From the NCBI RefSeq assembly GCF_022458985.1, contig NC_061777.1, positions 14,349,668 through 14,413,667 of the forward strand: a stretch of 64,000 bases of DNA. The letters are read 5' to 3'. Source of the DNA: Mugil cephalus (Eukaryota > Chordata > Actinopteri > Mugiliformes > Mugilidae). Each line of letters starts with the position of its first letter. The first letter of the stretch is position 1. The notes under the pieces were generated by a model. That model ran no database searches. It saw nothing but the letters and a program-made list of their open reading frames with translations, and was not told the DNA's origin. The position numbers and the translations under genes were made by a program. Of this stretch, positions 1 through 10,700 are shown piece after piece.

Positions 1-27
1 GCTGATGTGGTACTGGATGAGATAACC

Positions 28-46
28 GTGTGTGTGTGTGTGTGTG
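28..46. repeat. (TG)n microsatellite
   Basis: A run of alternating G and T about 19 bases long. It is a simple dinucleotide repeat in non-coding sequence and no function is implied. Confidence 0.9.
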
Positions 47-1396
47 CATAGTGCAAGGGCATTAGAGAGGCATCTCAACTATCACAGACTGTTTATCTCA
101 ATCTGCCGCAGGATAATAAAAGGTTTGCTAGTCTGAACTTCAACATTTCCTCACTACCAACTCTTGGGTTGGGTTCATTATAAGGCACCTTAATTAAAAA
201 TTAATTAATTACATTTACTTCACATTTGCTTTGAATATTCATGGCTGCTAATCTGTTAATCTCGATTACAGGGAAAGAAATCATAATAGGTGGATGCGTG
301 TGACATTTAGTCAGTGAATTATATCGTCAGTATTATTTAGGGATTAACATTTCTCAAGTTATTTGGAAATGCTGCTTTCACTACTGAGCGGATTGCAACG
401 ACAAATCTGTGGGGACAATGGCCAATGATGTCTACATGAGAAGCCATACGGAGTATTGCTTTGTCTATGTATATGTTTTTACATGTGTTCTGATTCCCAC
501 CTGACTGTAGGAGAAAATGAAGTTATGTTTCAACTCCATTAAATTAGTTAAGGACGTTCAAGTCTCAACGTCATAACAACCTTTTATCCTCCTGCGCCGT
601 CGTCAAGACAAACTTAACATTTTTATCCCCACAACAGAGAATAACAACATGTCAGCATGCGTTCTGTCCGACGTTTTCATGTTGCGGAGTGTAATTGCAG
701 CTTTCGTCCTTTTAATTTTAGACTTAGAGCCAGTCCCGTCTGAATAAGAGGTTACATTCGATTGACTGTACGAAACGCTGTCGAGAAAGGGTTCTTGTTT
801 GATCAACGTTTACACAGCACAGGTGTCAAACAGATGCAATGCCATAATCATGTCAGCTATTACAGTGTTAGTGTTCTCATTCATGTGCCCAATTACAAAC
901 CCAAAACATTTCCCAAAGTGAATACCACAAAAACCAGAGAACTGTAAAAACCTTTGAACTGAACTGACTTTAAGTATTGTACACCAACGCTTTTACACAT
1001 GACCACGTCCCATGTCACGGGCAGCTAGCATGCTGTCTGTGTTTGTATGTAACAACAACTAATCCAAACTGAATAATATGGCTATGGGTTGTCATAGGTT
1101 GTGGATTTGGCTCCATCTAGTGGCTCTTATTGAACCCACACCCCTCACATCAGTAAAATGATTCAAAACACAAACAGAATTCAGCCTCTTCATTACACAA
1201 AACCAGCAAGAAAAGGCAAAGAAGAAAACAGAGGCACAGGGAAAAGGAACGATGTGGGAGAAAGCCAGGGATATAAGATATATAAGATATCACCCTTTAG
1301 AGCTTAAACAAAGTTGGCAGGATTTCTGGTTTAACCATGGCAACCACTTGGGAAGGAGTCACAAAGAAAACATCCTTAAAGGCACTCCACATTGAG
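47..1396. other. non-coding stretch, no gene recognised
   Basis: AT-rich sequence with only short random reading frames and no recognisable protein similarity on either strand. It could lie in an intron of a minus-strand gene whose first exon is proposed near 4094-4158, but nothing in the sequence itself shows this. Confidence 0.5.
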
Positions 1397-2127
1397 ATTC
1401 ACCAATCAGCCATAACAGTGTCAATCAATAACATTGATTATCTCATTACCGTGGCACATGTCAATGGTTGGTATATATTAGGTAGCAAGAGAACATTTTG
1501 TTCTCGAAGTTGTTGTTACAAGAAGTTAATGGTGGCTCTGAAAAAGGTTTTGCAGTTTGTTTTGTAACCCTGACCACTGTCAAAAAGGCCCACCAGGACA
1601 AGTCAGCATCAGAACTGGACCGTGTATGAAAAGAAGAAGGTAGCCTGGTCTAATGAATCAACATGTCGTTAGGAAACCTTGGGTCTGGCTATCCATTCAT
1701 GTGGATGTTACTTTGACACGTGCCACCTCCCTAAGCACCGCGCAGACCAGGCACACCCTTCTATGGAAATGATAATAATACCTGAGGGCAGGGGCCTCTT
1801 TCAGCAAGATAATGAACCTCGACACAAAGCAAAGGAGGATTCGGCAATGTTTTGAAGAACAGAGCAACAAGAACTTCAGTGTGCTGAATTGACCTCCTAG
1901 TTCTCCAAATCGTAATCCAATCAAGCATCCGTGAAAGGTTCTGGACAAACAAAGTCTGCAACTTGCAGGACTTAAAGGATCTCCTGCTAACGCCTCGGTA
2001 CCAGATACCACAGCACACCTTCAGAGGTCTAGTGTGTCAACCAGTAAGGACCATTTTGGAGGCAAAAGGGAAACCTACTGTTTAAAACAGAAGGCAGGCG
2101 GTCATAATCTAAGGCTGATCTATGTAT
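1397..2127 (+). mobile_element. Tc1/mariner-like transposon, internally deleted
   Basis: The left end (from about 1401, ACCAATCAGCC) and the right end (about 2089-2127, GGTCATAAT...GGCTGATC) match the termini of a common fish Tc1-like family that I recognise from memory. The left part includes the untranslated leader, with the GGTATATATTAGGTAGCAAG stretch. At about 1595 it jumps to the second half of the transposase gene, with phrases such as CATCAGAACTGGACC, GAAACCTTGGGTC and CATGTGGATGTTACTTTGACACG. The copy is about 730 bp against roughly 1.6 kb for a full element, so the N-terminal DNA-binding half of the transposase is gone. The remaining reading frame is interrupted. It is an old, non-autonomous relic. 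Confidence 0.8.
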
Positions 2128-4093
2128 GTTGAAAAGAAGATGATATTACGATGATACATAATACTTTAATGGAGGTCAGCATTATCACAGCTTACAGAGA
2201 TCAAATATACAGAGACACTGACTCTCCAGACTCCTGATGTCTCTGTATCTTTTACGGATAAACCCCAATTATCTGCAATCAGAGCAGAAAGCTCGCAGGG
2301 AGTGAGCAGAGTTAGATTTGCACGAGCATAAATTAATTAGCAGTGGCACGATAAAATAAAGAGATAAAAAGAGAGAACACGTGACGGGAAGAGGGGAGGC
2401 TTTTTCTGAGGAGTCATGTTCAGACGCCAGCCGAGCTATTGTTCGTAACTACGATGGGGACGCAAGAGAGCACAATTCCCAGACAACGGTGAATGCACAT
2501 TGTATACACATGCATGCACAGAGATGTCACACCCCCTACTGTTCCACTGTTTCTGTTTCCATTCATTCTTTCATGTCCAGTTCAACTAAATTTCCACTCA
2601 AAATGAAACAAATCTGTTAACTTTTTTTACATTTCAGTGCAGAAGTAAATGCAGAAGTTGAAATTTTCAGCCCTTTACTGCTCAGCTATTCAGCAGAGTT
2701 TCTCTTGTATTCTGGCAAACTGATGCATAATTAAAATGTTCCTCCTTAGATGTGCGTCTGTATGTCGTTGTGTATTCATATAAAGATAAAAAAAAAAAAG
2801 TTTCCCAGCCTTCACTGGCCTGAATCTCTTCCACTGCAGGAAGAAATGAGCTCCAAATGCAGGTCAGCCTCCTCCCAGCTGAGAGACTGTCTGGATGTTC
2901 TGGGGTACTGGAGAACAGGAAGTCCACTGCACGCCCAAGACTGCTCCAGTTAAGACATAAAACGGATGATTAAGCCAACTAAAATTAGAGCAAAAGCTAA
3001 AAGCCTCAGTCCCACAGCAGGGATTAGTTTCTCAGTTTTCCCACAGGGAGGACCCCAACCCCCACCTGCCCTCGCATAAACACAGATGGATGGAGAAAAC
3101 TACAGTAGGCTTGTGTGGTGGGGAAGATTTTTTGTCAACAAAACAATATCTGCTTCAAAACATGGCGGCACAGCTTCTCATATTTAAGAGACGAGCGGCT
3201 GCATATACAGTATAGTATTGTGTGCGTTAATGTGTATCGGGTGAAAGTGATCTTCTACGCGGGGCTTACAGAAGCTTTTAGAAACGCAGATAAAAGCATC
3301 ATTGGAAGGACAAAGTGAAAGGACTCGCTCTCAGATACAAAGGATTAGAGCGAAGAGGGAGAGTGGCGGTTAAGTGCTTTTAACCCCGGAAATGCCGCGG
3401 CTACGACATCTTCATTCGCTCTCCTTACATTTGGGCAAGAAGAGGGTTCCACACAGCTGCAGATCATCACGAAATACTTTAAGGATGTCAAACACACAGC
3501 AGGAACGAAACATGAGTCTGCGGCAGGCAGAAATAAACTGTGCAGCTTGTGTGATTAATAAGCCACTTAAGAATCAGGGTCACAGCTGCATAATTAAAAT
3601 CCGGCAGCATTGTCTTTTCTACTTTCAAAAGCAGCGACTACAAAAGTTGTCCGAAATGAAGAGAGCTTGGGCACCAGTTTAATTTCAGGAGCAGGACCTG
3701 ATCCGCTCACGTTCATTATATCCGATCAGCTGCCCCCATCTTGATCTATGCCCCTCCTTGGATTTGAATAGTTAAATAGTATTCAAACAAATGCAGCACC
3801 AGAGGCTATGTGCAGCGCTGACTGATGGGGCTGACTTCCTTTCAGCCTAGCAGGAAAAGTCTTTAAAGAAAGCATCAGCACACCACCACTAACCTTCACC
3901 TCATTGTCCCCATGCTCCTTTTCACCCCCTCTTCTAAGCAGAGGCACTGAGTTCGTCCACACAAAAATAACACAATAACACAGTCTCAAGTACAAAAGGG
4001 TGAAATTGATCTGCTGTTATTGATCAGCGACGCGCGCCTCCTCCTCCTCACGATCTTACGCAAACACATGAACAATGAAGCATCCAGCCTTAC
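2128..4093. other. non-coding stretch, no gene recognised
   Basis: About 2 kb without recognisable coding exons, RNA genes or a clear repeat family. Short reading frames on both strands show no family resemblance. If the exon proposed at 4094-4158 is real, this would be its first intron, running leftward. Confidence 0.45.
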
Positions 4094-4158
4094 ATGCTGC
4101 TCTTCTTCCGAGGAGAACTGACTGATCCCTTCCTGTGCTGGCTCAGGGAGCCCCCCAT
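4094..4158 (-). CDS. candidate first coding exon of a minus-strand gene (TACC-like N-terminus)
   Basis: On the minus strand an ATG at 4158 sits in a strong start context (GTTGCCATGGGG). It opens MGGSLSQHRKGSVSSPRKKSS and then reaches a good donor (AT|GTAAGG) at 4094/4093. Gly2 and Ser6 fit an N-myristoylation signal. A start MGGSxS is what I remember of short TACC2 isoforms, and TACC1 lies in the same human 8p11 region as DDHD2. The reading frame stays open upstream to an in-frame ATG at 4284, so a longer first exon is possible. No downstream exon was found in the window, so gene identity is an inference. It may also be a chance frame. Confidence 0.3.
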
Positions 4159-5517
4159 GGCAACAGCGGAGCCTGTGTTCCTTTCAGGTTGATCCCAGAT
4201 GTACGTCCTTTTTTCCACCTTCAAGGCTTCAACTCTGCTTCTCCTCGGGACAGCCTGGCTCAGCGTCAGAGCCCCGCGACGCACCGCTTCTCATGACTGA
4301 CTAGTTATTATTTAACCAACCAGCCTCCCCCTCCCGTCGCCGCTTCCTCCTCACTATCTCTGTTGATGCTCTACAGTACAGTCAGCCGAGCTACACACGA
4401 ACAGCTCCGATGACAGTCCCGCCTCCTCCCTCTACCTCCCTACCTCCTTCAACTCTCTCTCTCTCTCTCATTCAAACGCACACACCAGAGGCAGATCTCA
4501 TTCTCTTGTTAGACAGTTCAAAGCCTGTGGATGATGGGGGTAGGTAAAAAACCTTTATATTCAAGAACTTTGAATGGGGGTAACTGATGCGTGCGTGTCA
4601 GTGTGTCATGGGGGCTACATGATGTGGTTGGCTTGGTGGCATTGTTCAAGAGAGAAAGAGTCTCTTCTATTGTTAGTCAGCTGAATATCTGAGTTGCAGG
4701 GGGTGGGAGAGATGGAGGGAGGGTTGGCGGCAAAAAACACAAAACACACAGCTCCACTTGTTGTGCCACATTCTCACTACCTGCTGTGCTGCACCCCCAG
4801 AGTTCAAGCATGACGGCACACATGCACTTCACTGTAAAGACTCTCAGTCACTGTTCAGCTGATTTTGACCCTTTATCCTGAAAACAAAAACAAAAAACCC
4901 TGGATGCAATTACAAAATCTTTACAAGGAGCAGTTAATCTTAATCCGGTGTAATGTCATTGGCCCAATCCTTCCCATTGGGTGCACTGAGCCTCTTAATG
5001 ATTGAATAAATAATTCATATCACCTGATTCGAGTATGGCCCTTCTTCTTGGTCTGTTTTGGTTGAATGGAGAGTTGGTAATAAACCTCAGAGTATTGGAG
5101 GGCCCAGGACAGACCCGTCTTTGAGAACTACTGAGAAGCTTTGCTGCATAACTTCCTCCCACCGAAATGAAATCACATGAGGCTTCTGAATGACCGCATT
5201 TTTTTCTACTCCGTGGGCAAAACTTCACACAACAACACCACAGTGTCAATTAAATAATTTACTCTCAAAAATATACATTTTTATGGTAAATAACCGCCCA
5301 TTTTACCGTCAGTTTGGGCGTTTGATAGCTGTTACCTGTTAGCACCGGAAATTACCAATAAAGAAATGAGCGAAACTACAATTAAGAAAGTAAAACTCTG
5401 AGGAAAGCGTTAAAAACAAACGCTGAAACCAAGTTTAAGACTTTAACTTGCCTCATGCTTGTTGTCCAAAGAAGTGCAGTTCAACCACTTGAAGGGATGC
5501 TTTGTCTGCGGCAGGAC
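4159..5517. other. intergenic or upstream region
   Basis: Contains a C/T-rich, moderately CpG-containing stretch (about 4320-4480) including a (CT)n run, which would suit the 5' region of the minus-strand exon proposed at 4094-4158. The rest shows no coding signal. On the minus strand, ATGAG|GCAAGT near 5452 resembles a GC-type splice donor and could end an earlier non-coding exon. Confidence 0.35.
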
Positions 5518-5530
5518 TGCGCATGCGCCA
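5518..5530. promoter_or_regulatory. NRF1-type palindromic site
   Basis: TGCGCATGCGCCA is a near-perfect NRF1 binding motif (core GCGCATGCGC). It lies just beyond the polyadenylation signal of ddhd2 and is the only such CpG-rich palindrome I noticed in this AT-rich area. It probably marks a TATA-less promoter, most likely for a gene running leftward. Confidence 0.45.
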
Positions 5531-5739
5531 GTGACTTGCCATAGTAACGAGGTTAAGGCTGTAAATCTTAACCTTAACGTACTTAACGAAGTACATTTAA
5601 CTGAATGTATTTATACTGTGCTTTTCTCTTAAAAGTTTTATCGCGTTAAAATTGTCTTATTTAATTTAATCCTTTTTAAATGGCCTTTTTTTTAACAGTC
5701 CTATTCTAACAACAGTAAAAAGCCGCAGGTTAAGCAAGG

Positions 5740-5745
5740 TTTATT
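5740..5745 (-). terminator. ddhd2: ddhd2 polyadenylation signal
   Basis: TTTATT on the plus strand reads AATAAA on the minus strand. It is about 2 kb past the ddhd2 stop codon and is the last good signal before the NRF1-type site. The 3' untranslated region would then be about 7761-5725. Earlier signals may also be used. Confidence 0.5.
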
Positions 5746-7761
5746 GTGTGTTCAAATCCAAAAACAGACAAAAAATAAATAAATTAAAAAAACAAGGGCA
5801 CTTGCATTTTTTTTATTATTATTATGGCACACAAAACATGTTACCACATTCATGTGGTATGTATTAAGAAAAGAGAACATTTGTTTTTTTGTGTGTGTGT
5901 TTTTTTTTGGTATGTGTCAGTATGTTAGTATCAAATGCCAAAACAGTGGTTATATGGTAAAGAAGAGGACTTGAAGATCATAACCACATTTTAGTTTTTA
6001 GTTTAGACACTAAAACTTTACAACAGAGACAACTGTGAGGATCAAAAGAACATCTTCTTGGTATCTATCATGTTCAGTGCATTTCTCAAGGAAGAAAATG
6101 AACAACCCCAGTAGGTTAATTCATTAATTGTGCGAACAAGAAATCCAGAGGTCACTCAGAGCTTTGGTGGCGGGGACTGCGGTACCCTGACAGTGCATAA
6201 CAAATTAGTCTTTTATAAAGAAAAACCACTCTAACAGAGTTTCTCAACTTTATATTCTGGACCTTGTGTTGCTTTGTGTGCAAATCTAACATTGAGATAC
6301 TGGCATCTGTGATACATATTAAATAAGATAAACTGCTTCTGTGACATCAATATAATTGATTTGTCATGCTCTTTAAATCAAAATATATGTTTCGTATAAG
6401 GAAATTCTTATTGCTGTGGTCGTGAGAATAGTGTAAATATTTAGACCTACAGAAAGAAAGGGGTCAGGACCAGAATATGTGGAGAAACCCTGCTGTAAAT
6501 TAACAAAGAAGTGCATGCAGTAAATGTAGAAAAGCTGGTTTACAACACCGATACACAGGGACAGATAAGAGAGATGTGTATGATTTTGGCCCTTAAAAAA
6601 AATGCAAACGTTAGGACTGCCTTTATGAGATGTCAGTTGTAATATATTTGAGAATAAAGTATATATTCCTGCCATGGATAAAATTATAGGAGTTAAACTG
6701 TAAACAAACAGAAAGAAGAGAGGTAAATAAGGAATGGCACAGACTTGGAAGAGAGAGGGAGAAGTTATCTTTCTGTACAGTTTACATCCTGCTATAACAT
6801 ACTCTATTCAACTCACACACAATCACACACACACACCATGAAAAGACAGCCAGCTAGTCTTTTGAACTTCAGCCTGAATTTGAAGTAATTCTGTCCCGAC
6901 ATAATTCTCTGACTGCACCATTTAAATAAAAATGGGATCAGAAGGCAAAACAAACAACACTAGAGGACAATGTCTTGTGAAATGTCAGAACATCAACATT
7001 ATTGCAGCATTGCACACATGTAGAAGTAGCAGCTTTTGGGTCTTTAGTGGCCTTCATATGCCCAGAGAGAATGTAACTGGCAGAAAAAACCTGTAACAGA
7101 CAAAACCTTCAACCTTCATTGTCCAAATTAGAAATCAATACATCTCATAGTCAAACGAGAAACCTACGCTGGTTATTTATGGAGGTAAGGCCTTGAGTTA
7201 TGCTACAGCCTTCATGATCCTAGTTCAAAAACAAATTTCCTGTTCAATACATTACACTTAACTATAATACATTTAGGACTGGGAAATGTGTAAAACTTTA
7301 CACAGATACACAGTTTACACTTCCAGATTATAGCCAAATTGTCAATTACATAAAGGATTTCTTTTGTTTATTTTTGTTGCCAGCTGTATTTTTGTGCGCA
7401 CTGATACTCGTATAATAGTTTCCTTCAATACAATTCTAGCTGCAGCTGTAAGTATGATAATGTGCAAATTAATGAGAAATAAAGAATAAAGTGCAACCAG
7501 GAACATGTCAGGGATGAGACAGCTATCAGACACCAACTCATATCCTGCAGTGGGAGTTCAGGCGATGCTAAGGAGCCACCGCTTCCTCAAATTAGGGTTG
7601 ACTGACTTTTGTGTGAACCAGGATCACAATCAAACAGTCTCCACTGTACGGGGAGGAGAGGCCGTGGCAGTCAGGTAACAACCAGACAGTAAGGCATTCT
7701 GGAAAGAGGATTGTCCAGCCTCTTGGCTTAGTCAACTGTCCTTCTTTTGTTTTTCACTTTA

Positions 7762-10700
7762 TTACTGTTGTGGCTGTTCAAAGGTCACGCCTAGCTTGTC
7801 GTAAATTTCCTTCAGCAGCAGGAGAGCTGTGTCTTCCGACTCCCTAACAGAGAGACAGACAAATATTTATTGAAATAAAGTGTGAACATGTCAGAAATAC
7901 AAAAGCACAATCAGAGTAATACAGTACATGCCACTGCAGATGCATATGACTCACCAATAACACAGATGAGACTGGATGGCAAACAAGTATTCATTGAAGC
8001 TCTCAATGGGTTTCTCCTGGAGTACGTAGTCAATCCGCCGCCCTCCATTCAGCATCCCCATTTTAATCTCCGGCTGCTCGGCCTGTTCTGTGGACACCGA
8101 GGACTCTGCCTCCTCACAGACTGCTGCTGGGACAGAAATCAGTACAAATGAGGTTGTATGGTGATACGACGACACACGACAACAGGCAGCAGTTAAATAA
8201 TTCCACTCATCCCATTCGGTTTGACAGAGAACCATGCAACTTGGGGCAAAGAAGGGCGTAGCCGCCGTCTGCAGCAACATTCAAACTGAAAGGACAGAAT
8301 AATGCAAATCATTGACGAATCTCACATTACACTGTGTGCTGGAGACATGAGTAAGTAAGGAAGTCATTTCCATTTGAAGGCAAAGTTACCTTCTAGCTTT
8401 AACTAAGCTTCTATTATCTGAAAGGTTTCACAAATGCCTCAGGCACTGGTTTCATGGCCCTAATTCAGGAACCTTCAATCAGGCAAAGAACTTGATTTCA
8501 TAGGTTAGTGTAGTAATTTTGGTATATGCCCATCGTGGCCTGTGAGATGGGGTGAGTATACTGTACTATTTTAGGCTTGGATAGAAGTGATTACATTGAC
8601 TACTGCTATTCAAAGACAGTAGCTTTTGAATAACTGCCTGCACTAAGTTGACTAAGTTGCCCCTCTTAAGGTGCAAGTATGATCATGAGTAAATGTCAGG
8701 AACTTGGATCAGTTTTGCAATGAGTGACTAATGTTCTTGTTGGCATGCTGTAAATCCCTTGATGTTTTGAGAGGGATCTCTCAAGGCGTCCCACCAATGA
8801 TCTTGTGGTGAAACCGAAACTCATAATTTGTCATGTAAACTAAAAGTAAATTTCTGACAGTCTGTCACTGCACGCACTGGCTTGTATGTACGCCATAATG
8901 AGATACAAATCTTTTCATTTCATAATGTAAGAGACAGTAAACGAAAAGCTAAAAATCCTGGGGATTAAATGTATGACAGTACGTTATTTAGTTATTGAGA
9001 TAAAATTCCCTTTAACCCATTTCAATGAAGAGGCCATTTAGTAGGACCTGTAATGGGATTTAGAGTACACAAAACTTATAAATGACATTATCTGAAGATT
9101 CAAAGTCAGACTATTAAAATGTTGTGCTATTCATTTGGCTCAGTGATCTGCTGAACACTTAAGTGGCTTCTGATGACGATGATGATGATGAGTGAAGAGG
9201 TTAATGAATTCAGCCAATCAGAACTAATAGCAGGAGAGGGTGGAAAAGTCCTACAGGCGATGTCTGTAAATCAAACTTTAAGTTGAAGAGTTGATGCACA
9301 GCAGGTTGTAACACAGGCGGAGGGGAGGGGGAATGATAAATCTTACATAACATTTGGTCTCTGTATGAACTATGACTGAGCAGAATTCCAAATTAAAGGC
9401 TTGTGGAGGTAAAGTAATGAATTGGATCGGATAAAGATGATTTACATAAGGCTTTCAGAAAATGTCCAGGGGAAGAGAGAGTGTACAGGAATCTTATTAA
9501 AGCAAGATAAATGAGTTAATTTACTCATTCATTTCAGCCAAATGACCACCCTGGCTTACCTTGGAAGTAATGCTTATGAAGGGCCCTGGGCCACTCCAGT
9601 ATTCTAGTCCAAAAATCAGCATTTTTGTCTCCCCTCTTAGCCGTAGCAGTGTCTGCAGCTGTGGCTGAGGTTCGAGGTAAAGTGGTAAGGGGTAAGGAAA
9701 GCAGTAGAAACCAGAGAGAGAGCGGGGAGGGTGGCAGCATGCAGAGAGGGGTGAGAGGAGTACGGGTAGACTTGGTTAGTCTTACGGGTTAGACACACTC
9801 TTGTGCACATTCACTCACACAACACGCACGAAAAAGTCAAATAAAGCGTCTTTTCTACCCTGAGTCTCGAGGTTTGTCTCTAGTGTAGCTTCTCCTTCCT
9901 CCACCGGGGGCAGTGCAGCTACAGGTAGTCTGGCAAAGGACTGCCATGCTGTACGCAACGATCCCAATACATTGTTCTTCAAATCCATACTCATGCGGGT
10001 CAAGCTGTCTTTTAGTTCTACAAGATGTAGAAAAAGAGAGATGGACGTTGAACCAAAACTCGATACAACTATTGTGCAAAAGAGCTAAGGACAGAGCCGT
10101 ACCAAGGTGCATTCTCTTGCGGCCTTTATGGTGAGGGATTAGCATGGGCTCCACATCCACATCTGCAACAATCATTGGTTCTATCCGATAGGCAACAGGG
10201 TCATACTACAGAGACAAAAAGGGGAAGATGTAACTTTAGTAAATGACCTCTTTCATCACGTTCAACGAGAATGATTAAAACAGTAGTGTCTTTATAACAA
10301 TAGTTGTCTCCAGGCGTTCATATATCTAAAACAAATCATTGATAAATACATTCAGTAATTGTTCTCTAAAAATATATATATATGTATACACACACACACA
10401 TTTTTTTTTTCTTTAAAGACAATCTTGATCTGTAGCAAATAACAGCCAGAACGATTCTGTTTGGGTCTGAGTCCAGACACAGAAGGTCAATATATATATT
10501 TAGTCCAATATTTGATCACTCACTGGGTGGTAGATGTTGTAAAAGCTCTTGCAGGTTGGGAAGGTGTAGTTGGGATCAATGAGTTTTAGTCCACGTACAG
10601 TCAGGAACATACCGATCGGAGATCCAAATGCAAAAAACGTCTGGGGGTGGAAAGCCAGCTGTGGGTAATCAATGGATACCTGTGGAGTGCAAGTGGGTAG

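Noticed and set aside
1337-1567. 76-codon plus-strand frame at the left end of the Tc1-like copy
   Set aside because: It lies over the transposon terminus and untranslated leader, not over a coding part of the element.
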